Source: Megamerina dolium (Eukaryota > Arthropoda > Insecta > Diptera > Megamerinidae). From it: 64,000 nucleotides of DNA. The DNA is taken from the NCBI GenBank assembly GCA_963854835.1, contig OY978526.1, positions 18,339,868-18,403,867 on the forward strand, given 5' to 3'. The notes beneath the pieces are model-generated. The model worked only from the letters and a program-made list of their open reading frames with translations, did no database searches and was not told the origin of the DNA. The translations under genes were made by a program, and so were the position numbers. Position 1 is the first letter of the stretch. Each line of letters opens with the position of its first letter. Shown in pieces: positions 51,580-64,000 of this stretch.

Positions 51580-52640
51580 CAGCTTGATTGATTTATATGA
51601 ACATCAATATGAAGAGCGTTAAACTACACTTTGGAATACGAGATAAGTATGGTTGTCATCCGATGCCGTAATTTCTCCAATATTTTCATTAGTTATTAAA
51701 TTTAGTTATATACACTAGGTTTCAATACGATAACTTAGTGTTTTCGTGATAAAAGAGTGAAAAAAGGCATTTCAAATCATACTTTTATATGGGAGCTAGG
51801 TGTAGTTTTCATATGATTCCAACGGTTCTTTAACTTGTACATTAATTAGTAAAAATAGTTGTACCTACCAAGTTTCAACGTGATAGCTTTATATTTTCAT
51901 GTGTAAAGTGCTAAAAAATGCATTTGAAAACACAATTTTGTATAGGAGGTACATGTAGTTTTCATCAGATTCTCTTATTTCTCAAAAGCGTTCATTAGCT
52001 GTTAAACATAATTGTATTTACCAAGTTTTAGCTTGATAACATTATATTTTCACACGCAAAGCGTACAAACATACCTTTGAAAGTATACTTTTGTATGGCA
52101 GGTAGGCGTGGTTTTCATCTGATTCCACCAGTTTTGCAACTAGTATATTGACTAGTAAATATATTTGTACTTGCTGAGTTTCAACTTAATAGCTTAATAA
52201 TTTCGTACCAAAAGGACGGAAAAATATATTTGAAAACATATTTTTGTATGAGAAGTATGTGTTATTTTGATTCGATTCCATTTATTTTGAAAAATGCCTT
52301 TTAGTTCATAAACGTAATAATATATACCAAGTTCTAGCTTGATAACTTTTTATTTTCGCACCAAAAATGTACGAAAATACAATTGGAAACATACTTTTGT
52401 ATGGGAGGTAAGCGTGATTTTCGTCCGATTCGGATCATTTACAAATATAACCCTCCATAGGTCAAAATAATGCTATGTACCAATTTTCAGCTAAATATCA
52501 TAATTATAACATTTGTCGTATGTGCATGTAGAGGCATTCAAGCAAACAGAAGCACATGGCGAAATCGACACTGTTGGCAACTCTAGTCCATAGTGTATAT
52601 ACTTTTTCATACATCTATTACTCATAAAAAAATTTTATTG
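51580..52640 (-). mobile_element. Family 2 repeat array, reverse copy C
   Basis: Six monomers with ATGGGAGGTA-type anchors at about 51638, 51789, 51942, 52095, 52248 and 52401: a very regular 151-153 bp. Each has the AGCTTGATAACTTT...TTTTCGC segment and a TTTTCATCCGATT-like segment. The reversed head at the right end reads CACATGGCGAAATCGACACTG and later TATATACTTTTTCATAC (52553-52615). The tetranucleotide run is reduced to GCAAACAGAAGC. Confidence 0.7.
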
Positions 52641-53772
52641 TCATAAAAATTACCAATTGATTGCCAATGAATGGTCAGCAATTTGAAAGAACAAGTTCTT
52701 TGTCTTCCTGAAAATATGCTGTTGAATTGTTCCACAGGGGGGGTTCCACAGTAAGAATGCCTGCACAAAATACCAATGCATTAATCAACCGAGCTTATGC
52801 TAACCACATTTATATTTTATTAAAATATTCATGATATTTTTGGAAATCATACCTATATTTAAATGAAATTTCATGAAACACGTCACACCACGCAAACAAA
52901 AATTAAAAAAAAATTTAACAAATTATATTAAATATTATATAAATAGGTTTGATTATTTAAATGAAATTAAATGATAAATTATCAACAATTTACTACACGC
53001 ATAAGCGTCTACCACAAATTTGGATATGTAAATGAACGTTGAAAGAAGGTGGGTAAACATGAAATAAATAATGTGATTGTGGAAAGCAAATATGCGTGAG
53101 AGAGTATCTAACTATGTTTGTACTATACAATGTATTTTTAGAATATTAATTACTATATTTACAAGTGTATGCATTTACCATATTCGTAATACTTACTCGT
53201 CGTCGTCGTAAACCGTTTGTTAAAATAACAAATCAAACAACTAGTAAATAACCAGCCAACTTACTAACTATTGCCAACAAATCAACTAAGTCAACAGACT
53301 ACATACTTGGCTGCTGCCCTGTACGTACGTTCTATATGTACGATACTACCTTTATACTTTACACTTATACAGAAAATATAAGGAAATTGAAAAATTAGAG
53401 GAAAATTCATCAAGAGAATGCTTTTGATTATATTTACTAAATACTACTTACTACGTTGTATGTACCTGCAACTATAGGTAAAGAGCAACAAAAAAAGTTC
53501 AAATTATTTTCGAGTAGTTTGGGGTTGGTGGTTATTAAGGAAATTCCCAATGAATTTAGCAAAAAATTTAATCTTACCTAGTGAAAAGTCAAATTTTAAT
53601 CCAACATGCAATTGCACATACATACACATACACACAGTCATACAAACATACATTTATTCATTCTTACACTTGTGCACTCACACATCAGCACCCATTCGTT
53701 CATTTACTTGCCCATTCATTCATTTCTTCATTCACCTGGTTACTTACTTGCCAACATGTTTGTAATACTTAT
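52641..53772. other. Noncoding AT-rich stretch
   Basis: No supported gene. TTCCACAG occurs twice around a run of seven or eight G at 52730-52751. Confidence 0.45.
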
Positions 53773-54969
53773 ATTAGGGTGGGTTACCCATATAAAATTT
53801 AATTTTTTTTTCAAAAAGTTTGAAAAGTTTACATGTACGGAAACCCATTTATTGTATTCTATTCTATAATTTTGGAAAATTTTAGTTTTTTATTAAAATA
53901 GTACTTTGTAGAAAATTTAAAGTCATTCGGTTTTTAAATAAACATAGGCCCCATACAAAACTTAAATAAAATCGACAAATTTGTATGGAAAGTGAATTTA
54001 TTTTGTAATGTATACTTCTGAAACTTTAGACATCATAATTTTTAATATAATTGGTGCTTATTATAAAATTTAAAGCCATATATAAAATATATTATTATAA
54101 TCGCCATACAAAACTTGAATTTTTAAAACAAAAATTGCCTAAAATATAGGGAAGGTAGTATTATTTTTTAAAGTGTCGTTCTCAAATTTTGTGAATCTAA
54201 TTTTTTTATGAAAATAGTACTTCCTACCAATTTTAAACTTATTCTCTTTATAAATAAACATAGTTCCCATACGACACGTAAGAAAAAGTCGAACTTTTTA
54301 TATGGAAGGGGACTTTATTTTCAAATGCAGCATTCTGCAACTTTGTTAATCTTAGTTTTTTACAAAAATATTACTCCGTACAAATGTTGAAGTTATTCCG
54401 TTTATAAAAAAACATAGTCCCCATACAATACTTAAGCAAAAGTCGAAATTTTTATATGGAAGTGACCTTTGTTTCTTAATGCAGCATTTTGAAACTTTAT
54501 CAATCATAATTTTTTTGCAAAAATATTACTCCTTACAAATTTTTAAGTTATTCCCTTCATAAATAAACATAGTTCCCATACAATTTTTGAAACAAAACGA
54601 CAAAATATTTGGCAAAGGATTATTATTTTACAATATATCGTTCTGAAACTTTGCTAATCTTACTTCTTCACCAAATTACTATTTCTTAGAAAATTTGAAG
54701 TTATTCCCTTCATAAAAAATTTATGTTGCCATATAAAAAGGCACATATTTATATTATCAAATCGACGAATTTGTATGGAAATTATGTGTGTTTCTAATTT
54801 TTGTAATTTTTGAACATGTTTTGAGCCGCTTTTGTGAGATTCAAACTTCATTTTACACCAAATATTGCAATTACAATTTTTAATCAGTATCATACCAAGA
54901 TGTGGCCAAGATTTACGCTATTAATTGTGTTTTTATTTCTCCATCCACATTCATTTGACACATCCTAAT
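53773..54969 (+). mobile_element. Family 3 repeat array with imperfect terminal inverted repeats
   Basis: Monomers are anchored by ACATAGTTCCCATACAA-type sequence, with CCAT at about 53951, 54104, 54267, 54421, 54576 and 54729 (153-163 bp). Each continues with a GTCGAAATTTTTATATGGAA-like segment and TCTGAAACTTTGTTAATC. The ends ATTAGGGTGGGT (53773-53784) and ACACATCCTAAT (54958-54969) are inverted repeats matching at 10 of 12 bases. There is no mini-me-like head and no coding capacity. Confidence 0.6.
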
Positions 54970-57792
54970 GCACATAATATACCAATACATGAGTATAGAA
55001 TTGACTAACGAACGACACCTTCATTTTTGTATAGAACACACATATACACACACACGTATGATATTACTTAACTTGCACTAGTTACTCTGAAAAGTCGATT
55101 TCACTACTAACTATAGGATATGGTGTATGTACTATGTATAATATGTATAATATGTATGTGTGTATTACTTTTTAAATCTTCTTCTTCTTCTTTTTCTGCT
55201 TCTTTGTCCGTATTAAATTTACTAAGAATAAATCTTAGCTGTAAGTTTTGTACAATTTTGTATGTGCGTATGTGTGTGTGCCAATCTATACTGTATATGT
55301 GTAGATATGTGTGTGTGTGCTGATAGTTTTGTTAAAAAGGGAAAAAGCATTTATTATCGCAGCAGCAACATAAATTCACTTTTGTAATTATTTCTGGTAT
55401 TAGTAGTTGAGGTATACTATACATAATAGTTGTTGTATTATATATACCAATACATACATACGTACGTACGTACGACGTTGTTGTATACGAACGACTGAGC
55501 AATTGAAAATAGTATGTATGTATGCACGCTTATAGGTATATTGTGCAATATGCTGTATAAATGTGTATATGTGTGGGTGTAATCTGGTAGTATTAAAAAT
55601 GAGCTAACATTATGTATGTAGTTATGTAGCATCCGAATGACCGCTTATAGCAAATACATTACAATTGTTGGCTGATTTAGAAGGAGCAACAAGAGATTCT
55701 ACCGACAAAGTAAACCAGACAGAGGTAGGAGAGAGAGAGAGAGAGAGTGAGGCAAAATCAAGAGAAAGTTGTTGTTGTTGTTAATGATGATGATAATAAT
55801 GATGATGTTCATTCTGCTTGTTTGTTGTTGTTGTAATACTAGAGCGTAATAATATTTACAACAAACCCATATACACAACAACAACAACAACACAAACAAC
55901 AACAACACTAGCAACAAACTGAAATGTAACGTTGCCATACTACATATTTATTATGTTGCTGTGCAATAATGTAAATAAAGAACATCTCAAGCGCATCTGT
56001 GTTTAAATGCACACACACACACACACATGCATACATACATATGTATACACCCACATAAATACACAACGACTATACACAATTTCAAAATTGAATCAATCAT
56101 TCTCACTTTGATGCACATCAGCAACAGCAACAGCAGCAGTAGCAGCAGCAGTAGCAGCATCAACGTCTATTATTATTGTTGGTGGCTGCACTTATAATCA
56201 GCAAATCAGCTTGCTTTTCAAGCTTCTATTGCAACTTGGCAGTTACGTTCGTTTCTTGCTACTGAAGCTTACATGTTAAATACACACACATACACACACA
56301 TGTATTCATTTATATGAACTGTAGCATATTACATATATTTTTACGGATTTCGAGGAGGAGTTGTTGTTGTTGTTGTTGTTGTTGTTGCAATGTTAGCTTT
56401 AGTTTAGTTGCAGTTAATTTTTGTCGATTATTACTCGTAGCATTATTGCTACTTCTACTACTACTTGCTACTTGTAGGTACACAAACATACGATAGGTAG
56501 GTATGTCCACACAAACTTGCCACATGAAATGGATAACATTTATTTTTGGATATTATTCGCTTATATGTATTTACTAGCATATCGACCATTCAACTACTAA
56601 TACATCGACACAATGCTTTAATCCTTTAGAATTTAGTGTATTTAACGAGCGTAATCGTAATCGTTGTAGTCGTAGTTGTAGTAGTGGTAATAATAGCAGC
56701 AAAAGCAGCAGCAGCAGCAGCAGTAGTAGCAATAACAAATAAATATACACTATTAGCCACAGTGGCCACTGTGTATGTATGGTATATACACCTACCACCT
56801 ACATTATTAGTAGCATTACTGCTAGTATCATCAATATTATGATTACAACTAAGCAAATAATGCATGCATGAGAAAAGGGGCGGGGAAAAAATGCAGAGGT
56901 AGATGACAAAGACAAAGAAGTGCTCGTAATCATAGTACGACAAGAAATAGTGGTAACAATACAATATACTCAATATGTGGAAACAATTGTTTACCACATA
57001 GTTCATATACCTTCACTGAAATGTATTTATATTATATTTATGTATTGCTAAATATTGATAGTAGTTGTAGTGTTTGGTATTTAAGCAATAAGTTATTGTT
57101 ATCTTTGTGGTCGAATTATAGATTATTTTCAAATGTCAGTTGGCACTTGCCACTTAAAGTAACGCTAATATATTTGCTTACGATTAATGACATTTTATTC
57201 ACTTTAATTGAATACCTATTAATATTCTTTTTGATCATTCAATCATTTATAAATGTAACATTTGAAAATTTTTCAATCATCATACCATAATAATAATGCT
57301 ACAAATATGTTGATATAAGAAAGCAAATGAGAAGAAATTATATATAAAAAATACTTAAGTATAGCGATGAGGAGAAAACCACTTAAACTTAATATCTTTA
57401 ACGATTTACAGTATTATAGTTAAAAGTTTTAAATAAAAAAAATATAATTGTATAAGTAAGTCTATATAAGTACTTTATCATATAAAGTAATAAAAACAAA
57501 TATTGAAAGTAAGTAGTAAGAAAATTACGAGAAAAAAATATATATATATAAAATGAAAATATATAAAGTAGTGACCATAATAAAAGGTATCAATAAATTC
57601 AGTTTCGATGGTACTTATGCTCTATATACAAATATATATGGTATATAGTAATTGTAATCTATGTACAATTAAATAATGTTGATTTTGATGAAGAACTCAT
57701 AAATTTTTTTTTTTTTTTTAATTCCTGTTGACAGATATGCAGACACCTTTCAACTGAATATTTAAAAGTCATTGATCATTGTAAAGTTTTTA
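54970..57792. other. Noncoding, microsatellite-rich
   Basis: No supported gene. (CGTA)n at 55460-55474, (GA)n at 55729-55748, CAA and GTT runs at 55764-55910, (GTT)n at 56361-56387, (GCA)n at 56695-56728. The open frames translate these tracts. Confidence 0.5.
56361..56387. repeat. (GTT)n microsatellite
   Basis: Nine GTT units. Confidence 0.9.
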
Positions 57793-58211
57793 TGTTGTGA
57801 ACGTTCGATCACTGGATTCTGTTAATACTAATTTCAACACTTATTTTGTACAACTATATACAGCAACAATTTATTTATTCAACTTTATTTACAATCAACT
57901 ATTTATAATAATACTTTATTGTACCCGCAATTTTTGCCTCTGATACTGTACCAATTTTTGCGCGATCACTTTCGAGATTTAATTGAATTGAATTGATTTG
58001 TTAACAACTTGCATTATTTATACTCTGTGGCAACACTCCAAAATCTTCCTCTATCGTAGTCGAAATTCTTCTCTTTCTTTCTCGTTGGCTTGTTCTGATT
58101 ATCGCCTGTCTCTTTTTGTTGACATTCGTTTCGATGCTGCCAATATTCGTGTCACTCAAAATAGTGTCATTCACAATAGTGATAAGTAACCAATCATCTA
58201 TACTCGTTACA
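57793..58211 (-). mobile_element. Candidate solo LTR (Ty3/gypsy-like)
   Basis: Read on the minus strand the segment begins TGTAACGAG (58211 downward) and ends TTCACAACA (57793), giving TG...CA ends over 419 bp. Inside, GAGTATAAATAATG (58011-58026) is a good TATA box. About 120-150 bp further on, several AATAAA signals lie at 57865-57930, the usual U3-R-U5 order of an LTR. No primer-binding site, internal ORF or clear target duplication is seen, so it would be an old solo LTR. A promoter-like unique sequence is the alternative. Confidence 0.4.
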
Positions 58212-60246
58212 ATATATGTCTTTTCTTGTTTTGTCTATATCTTCGAAGTAGTGTTGACAAACATCAAATCAATCCAAATATACACTTGGCCAAAAATTTC
58301 ATTCGCAAATTTCATATTCGCATCTTTAACTGAAATCAACGTTAAATATTTTCCCCAACTTAAAAATAACTTGAGAATGAGCTGACGATGAAGTTGAGAA
58401 GCATTGTGACAATTACCATGAATATATTATGATCAATTATTGCCGATTTGAGAAGTGTGTTATTGTTTGTCTGTCTGAATAATTTATTAATTAAATTGAA
58501 TATACTCGTAGATTTTTTTTTAATAAAAAATTAAATCACATTTTTTGAAATCAAGTTGTTTGAGTAAAAAATCATTAATTTTACACTTAATCACATTTTC
58601 TTTTTACCCTCATAGATACTAAAGCCGTATTGGCTATATTTCATGAAAACCACCAGAATAATTTGATTAAAATTGATTATGAATTGAGAAAATCACATTA
58701 TTTTCAAGGAAAATAAAGAATCTTCTTGCCACAAAGCATCCAAAGTATTCACTTAGCTCACGAATGATATCAAATCCCTATATTGTAGAGCGCGAATCGA
58801 TTTGTGTTGAAAATCAATCAATCAATCAATCAATATTTTCCTAGTCCTCAAATCAGTTTGTATTCAATATGAACTGAGTTATATTTCTTAAATTTCTACT
58901 TGTTTTAACTCATCTAAAATGGTTTAATTTTTTTTTTTTTTTTGATCTCTTCATCACTTGCTATTTCGTTTTGCCTTACAGCAACTTTAAAAAATTGCAT
59001 TGACAAAATGCGCTATAATTTTAGCCACTACTTTATATACGTATATTAATATATATATATACTATATGCTATATATTTCAATAAACAAAAATAAAACACG
59101 CAAAAAAAGTTCATGGTGCTGATAATGAATAAAGTGAGTTCAAACAAGTTATGACTTTATAAGAAAATTAATTAAAAGGATAAATGCGCATTGCACTACA
59201 AAGTGAATGAACGAGAAGCAGGCAAATGAAATAAAGAAAAATACTAAAGTAAATTATACGTATAATGAGAAGAGGTGAATGTCGTTGCATTCACAGCTGA
59301 AGCTGAAGGCATATTGCCCTACAACGTGTCTGGTTGATTTGCTGATTAAATGCGATATTATAATATATCGAGCCATGTGAATAGGTAGAGAATATGATAA
59401 AATTTTCATTTTAATGAAATATTATTTGCAAATATTAAATTTTGTCAAAAAATGTTTGTAACAGAAATAAATGATAGCAAATACTAATTTTGGAAAAACA
59501 CTAAATGCCAAATTGAAGTGTAAAATTATAATATTGAAAAACCTTATGTTGCCTTCTTGTATGAATAATTTTTTTACTTTTTTATATTTCATATGAAAAT
59601 ATGCCAACCTCATTAAAGTGTAAAAGAAGTAGATGAAAAACATAAATAGCAAAATAAAGATGAAAAATATGAAATGAAGATATGATTTCGTTCATCTTCT
59701 CTCTCCTCTTAGTCATTTTCAACGCCTGTCGTTTACGTCTACTTAATGTCCTTGGTTTATTGTAGAGATTTCTTTTGCAAAAATTCCATTTTCAATGTTC
59801 TGATGATTTTTTTTTTGTTTTTTTTTGTGACTTTATATATTTGATGTTAATGTTAAAAAATTTATTTATGCTATATAAAAGCATTTTTTTGCTTGTTTGC
59901 TTGTTGTTGTGTTTATTACAATACATAAAATAGAATATGATTTATTTTATAAAGATACGAAAATACGAATGAAAATTGAAAGCATAAGTGGCCAACATCA
60001 ATTTACGAATTAAAATGATACGCTGATTTAATTTCACCTACTTAAGTATGCATGCATTTAGTTATTTGTATGATACATATATATTAAGTTCGACTGTGTA
60101 CGACTATGTGACTCTGTCTATATTACTGGCTGGCTATTTGACTGTCTGTTTTATTTTATTTTCATTTTTTTGAATTATATATTTATTATTTTTTTTGTTG
60201 GCACATAAGTAATACATGTACAAATGGCATTATGTGTGTAGGTATA
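58212..60246. other. Noncoding AT-rich stretch
   Basis: No supported gene; (CAAT)n at about 58817-58833 only. Confidence 0.5.
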
Positions 60247-60523
60247 CCACCTTGATCAAAAAGTTCCCGGAATAACCACCGTGTGGCGCTTCCATCGTTC
60301 CAATTTGAGTTCTGTTTTTTTTTTTTTTGTTAAGTTGGTACATCTGTTGTTGATATTCGCTCTAAATCTTAGCATCATAACTTGACATTTACAAAAGTTA
60401 CGTAGCCAAAAGTACATCTATCTCTGTGTGTTGACAACTTAACAAAAATAAAAAACAGAACTCAAATTGAAACGATGGGAGCGCCACATGGTGGTTATTC
60501 CGGCAACTTTTTGATCAAGGTGA
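60247..60523. mobile_element. Tc1/mariner-type MITE, complete
   Basis: A 277-bp element with terminal inverted repeats of about 90 bp. The left end starts CCACCTTGATCAAAAAGTT and the right end, inverted, TCACCTTGATCAAAAAGTT. The arms stay nearly identical through GTGGCGCT, CAATTTGAGTTCTG and the T tract to GTTAAGTTG. It is flanked by TA on both sides (60245-60246, 60524-60525), the target duplication of Tc1/mariner elements. There is no ORF; the roughly 95-bp centre is unrelated to transposase. It must depend on an autonomous relative elsewhere. Confidence 0.85.
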
Positions 60524-60986
60524 TATGTAGATATCTACAATATACTCGTATAGGTACATAGTATATGCATTATGATGCTCATTAAGTGCTCATCATTTGA
60601 ATGTGCGTTCATAATTTATATACTACTTACCTACATCGTATTATTGGGATTCGTGTTGTTCCATGAAACTCAAATCGTATTCATTTTGTTGCTGCTTTTC
60701 TTGTTACTGTTGACAACGCTCACTCACCATGACTTCACATGATTTCCTTAGCATGTTTAATGCTCATCTCATCCGGATATATGTACATATGTATTTACCA
60801 CTACAAATACAAGTTGGATTATTCAATTTTTACATACCTACATACATATATCTAGGTCCCCTCACCTAGATTTGATTTTTGATTTTAGTTTGCATGTCTT
60901 CACACATTTCATTTAATATCATTTCATTCAGAAATTTCATTTTAAGGAAGTTAAAAGGAAACTTCAACTATATATATATATATTGT

Positions 60987-62084
<1,098 letters not shown>

Positions 62085-63060
62085 GACAATATGACAATAC
62101 GTATCATAATCTTTGTATACCGCGAATTACCAGAAATGTACATTTTCATGCACAAAGTACAGTCGAGATCACAAATTTGTATGGGAGCTACGAGTGAATT
62201 TCATCCGATCCATCTGATTTTCAAACATATATATTCACTAGTAAATATAGTAGTATTTACCAAGTTTCAACATGATAGCTTTATATTTTCGTTCAGCAAA
62301 GTGTAAAAATATACATACGGAAGCATAAATTTGTTTAGGATGTAGAAGTAATTATTATCGGATTTATATAATTTTTCAATATATCTTTTAATTGATAAAT
62401 TCAATTATATATACCAAGTCCTAGCTTAATAGCTTTATAATATCGTGCGCAAAGTATGAAAACACATCGTTCAACAAGATATTTTTGTATGGGAGGTAGG
62501 TGTGATTTTCAGTCAATTGCGCCTATTTTGGAATATATATCTTCTGTGATATTGTGTACCAATTGTTAGTTCGATCGATGTATATTTTACTGCTTAAAAT
62601 GTGATGAAATGCATTCAACAACATACTTTTGTACTGGGAGGTAGACGTAGTTTTTATCCAATTTCACTCATTTTTGTAAGAAATTAATTATATCATATGA
62701 CCAACTTTACATGACAGGTATCAGTTTTATTCAACCTCTTAATTTTCATGCGAAAAGTGTGAAATCATACTTACAACAACATACTTTTGAAAGGGGGGAA
62801 GCAGGTGTCGTTTCTAATCGATTATGTCCATTTTCCACCTAGTCTTTGCATTGGTTAATAATGTAATGAAATGTGGTGATTTTCAACTTCATCACATCAA
62901 ATTTACGTTTAAAATTGTAAAATCATTCATACAAAAATATAATTTTATATGGCAACTAAGTGTGATTTTAATCGGAAGACTAGACTGACTAGAATTAAAC
63001 AGTCAACAGCATTCTTTTGTATGGAAGTTGGTGTGATTATCATATTTTATTTTGCATACT
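62085..63060 (-). repeat. Family 2 repeat array, reverse copy D, headless
   Basis: Anchors at about 62180 (ATGGGAGCTACG), 62332 (diverged), 62489 (ATGGGAGGTAGG), 62632 (CTGGGAGGTAGACG), 62788 (GGGGGAAGCAGG) and 62948 (ATGGCAACTAAG), spaced 143-160 bp. A shorter last unit lies at about 63020. No mini-me-like head was found at either side, so it is a truncated array. Confidence 0.6.
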
Positions 63061-64000
63061 ATCATATTTTTATGGATTTGGATCTGTTGCACAATTGTCC
63101 ATTATTTTCCATTTGATAGATATTAGACCCGACTGCAGAGCCTCAAAAAATAGGGAAGTGATACAATCCATCCAAATGACGCTAAGATTTGTCGTTTATG
63201 GATTATCACAAAAATGCATAGAAATATAGTTAAAAACTCTCTAAACGAATATTTTTATAAATCTCTAAAAAGTTCTTTATTTTTAAACCATATTGTCTGA
63301 CTGAGTTATTGTATATGCTCCTCTCTTCTCTCTTCGAAGCTAAATGGGGAAATTAGAAACTAAACTAAAACATTTGAAATAGCACTGTCAAAAAAAAAAA
63401 AAACAACAAAAAAAAATTTCGATAGCTCAAACCACTCGACATCTATTTACATTTAACTTATATATGAGCTGTTTGCAAAGATTGCACTTTAAGCGCATGG
63501 GACAAACCAAAAATTGTCCAACTTTTCTATTTGGCTTCAGAATTTTTATCACAAACAACGAAGAAAAAAAAACTTTAACAAAGCCATTTCGTGCATAGTT
63601 TTTTTCATTCGATTTACTTTGGCCTTTGAAGCTTTTCTCCAAAATAATAATCATAAATAATAAATTTAATGGAACTAATAAAGAAATATGACTTTATATA
63701 TATTTATATAAACATACATACAGGCAGATATGTAGTATGTCCTTGAAGAAAATTATAACACATACAAAAAATAAACACACATACACACACATGCATATAT
63801 ATATATCAAGAGACAAACATGCATAGGCTTATATTGGTATTAGTCGAGAGTTTTTGGTGCATATATTTAGTATACAAGTATATGAGCTGCTTTACTCTAT
63901 GGAATTATGACGCTATGATGATTTTGTTTCAAACAAACTTTTACATGCAACACAATAATTATTTCTTTATTTTTGAATAATTTTTTTGTATGTACCTTAT
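63061..64000. other. Noncoding, nothing recognised
   Basis: AT-rich DNA. A 75-codon minus-strand frame at 63427-63654 is not low complexity but has no recognisable domain and no other support. Confidence 0.45.

Overview
The window reads as nuclear DNA of a higher dipteran, plausibly a tephritid fruit fly. It is very AT-rich, full of microsatellites, and carries Tc1, mariner and RTE remnants plus repeats with the (TA)n - GATCAG core - (GTCC)n layout known from fly mini-me-like elements. Nothing looks bacterial: there are no operons, tandem genes, rRNA or CRISPR arrays. One scaffold gap of 200 N lies at 19869-20068.

Only one protein-coding segment is well supported. It is a first coding exon on the + strand at 11963-12278, with Ala and Gln runs, ending at a consensus GTGAGT donor in phase 1. 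A leader and promoter-proximal zone probably occupies about 8.8-11.96 kb, where CpG is locally raised. Everything after 12278 is best read as part of a very long first intron; its acceptor was not securely found. One weak in-phase candidate lies at 33753.

The rest is a repeat landscape. Left part (1-8.1 kb): a broken Tc1-like transposase (255-811, minus strand), an RTE-like retrotransposon 3' end inserted into an old satellite-type array (4681-5680), and a full-length repeat called family 1 copy 1 here (6827-8112). Middle part: family 1 copy 2 (27102-28930), a near-perfect 188-bp tandem duplication (29535-29910), a cluster of palindromic motifs (32190-32780), a mariner remnant (36800-37115), and family 2 arrays at 39977-40700 (+) and 43440-44640 (-). 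Right part: family 2 arrays at 51580-52640 (-) and 62085-63060 (-), a family 3 array with imperfect terminal inverted repeats (53773-54969), a candidate solo LTR (57793-58211, minus), a clean Tc1/mariner-type MITE (60247-60523), and about 100 bp of (TA)n (60989-61088).

The most interesting pattern is that three repeat families, which differ over most of their length, are all built of tandem monomers of about 153 bp. Each monomer carries a CCCATACAAA-like anchor, and families 1 and 2 share a mini-me-like head. I found no new multi-gene system; the structure worth following is this repeat superfamily.
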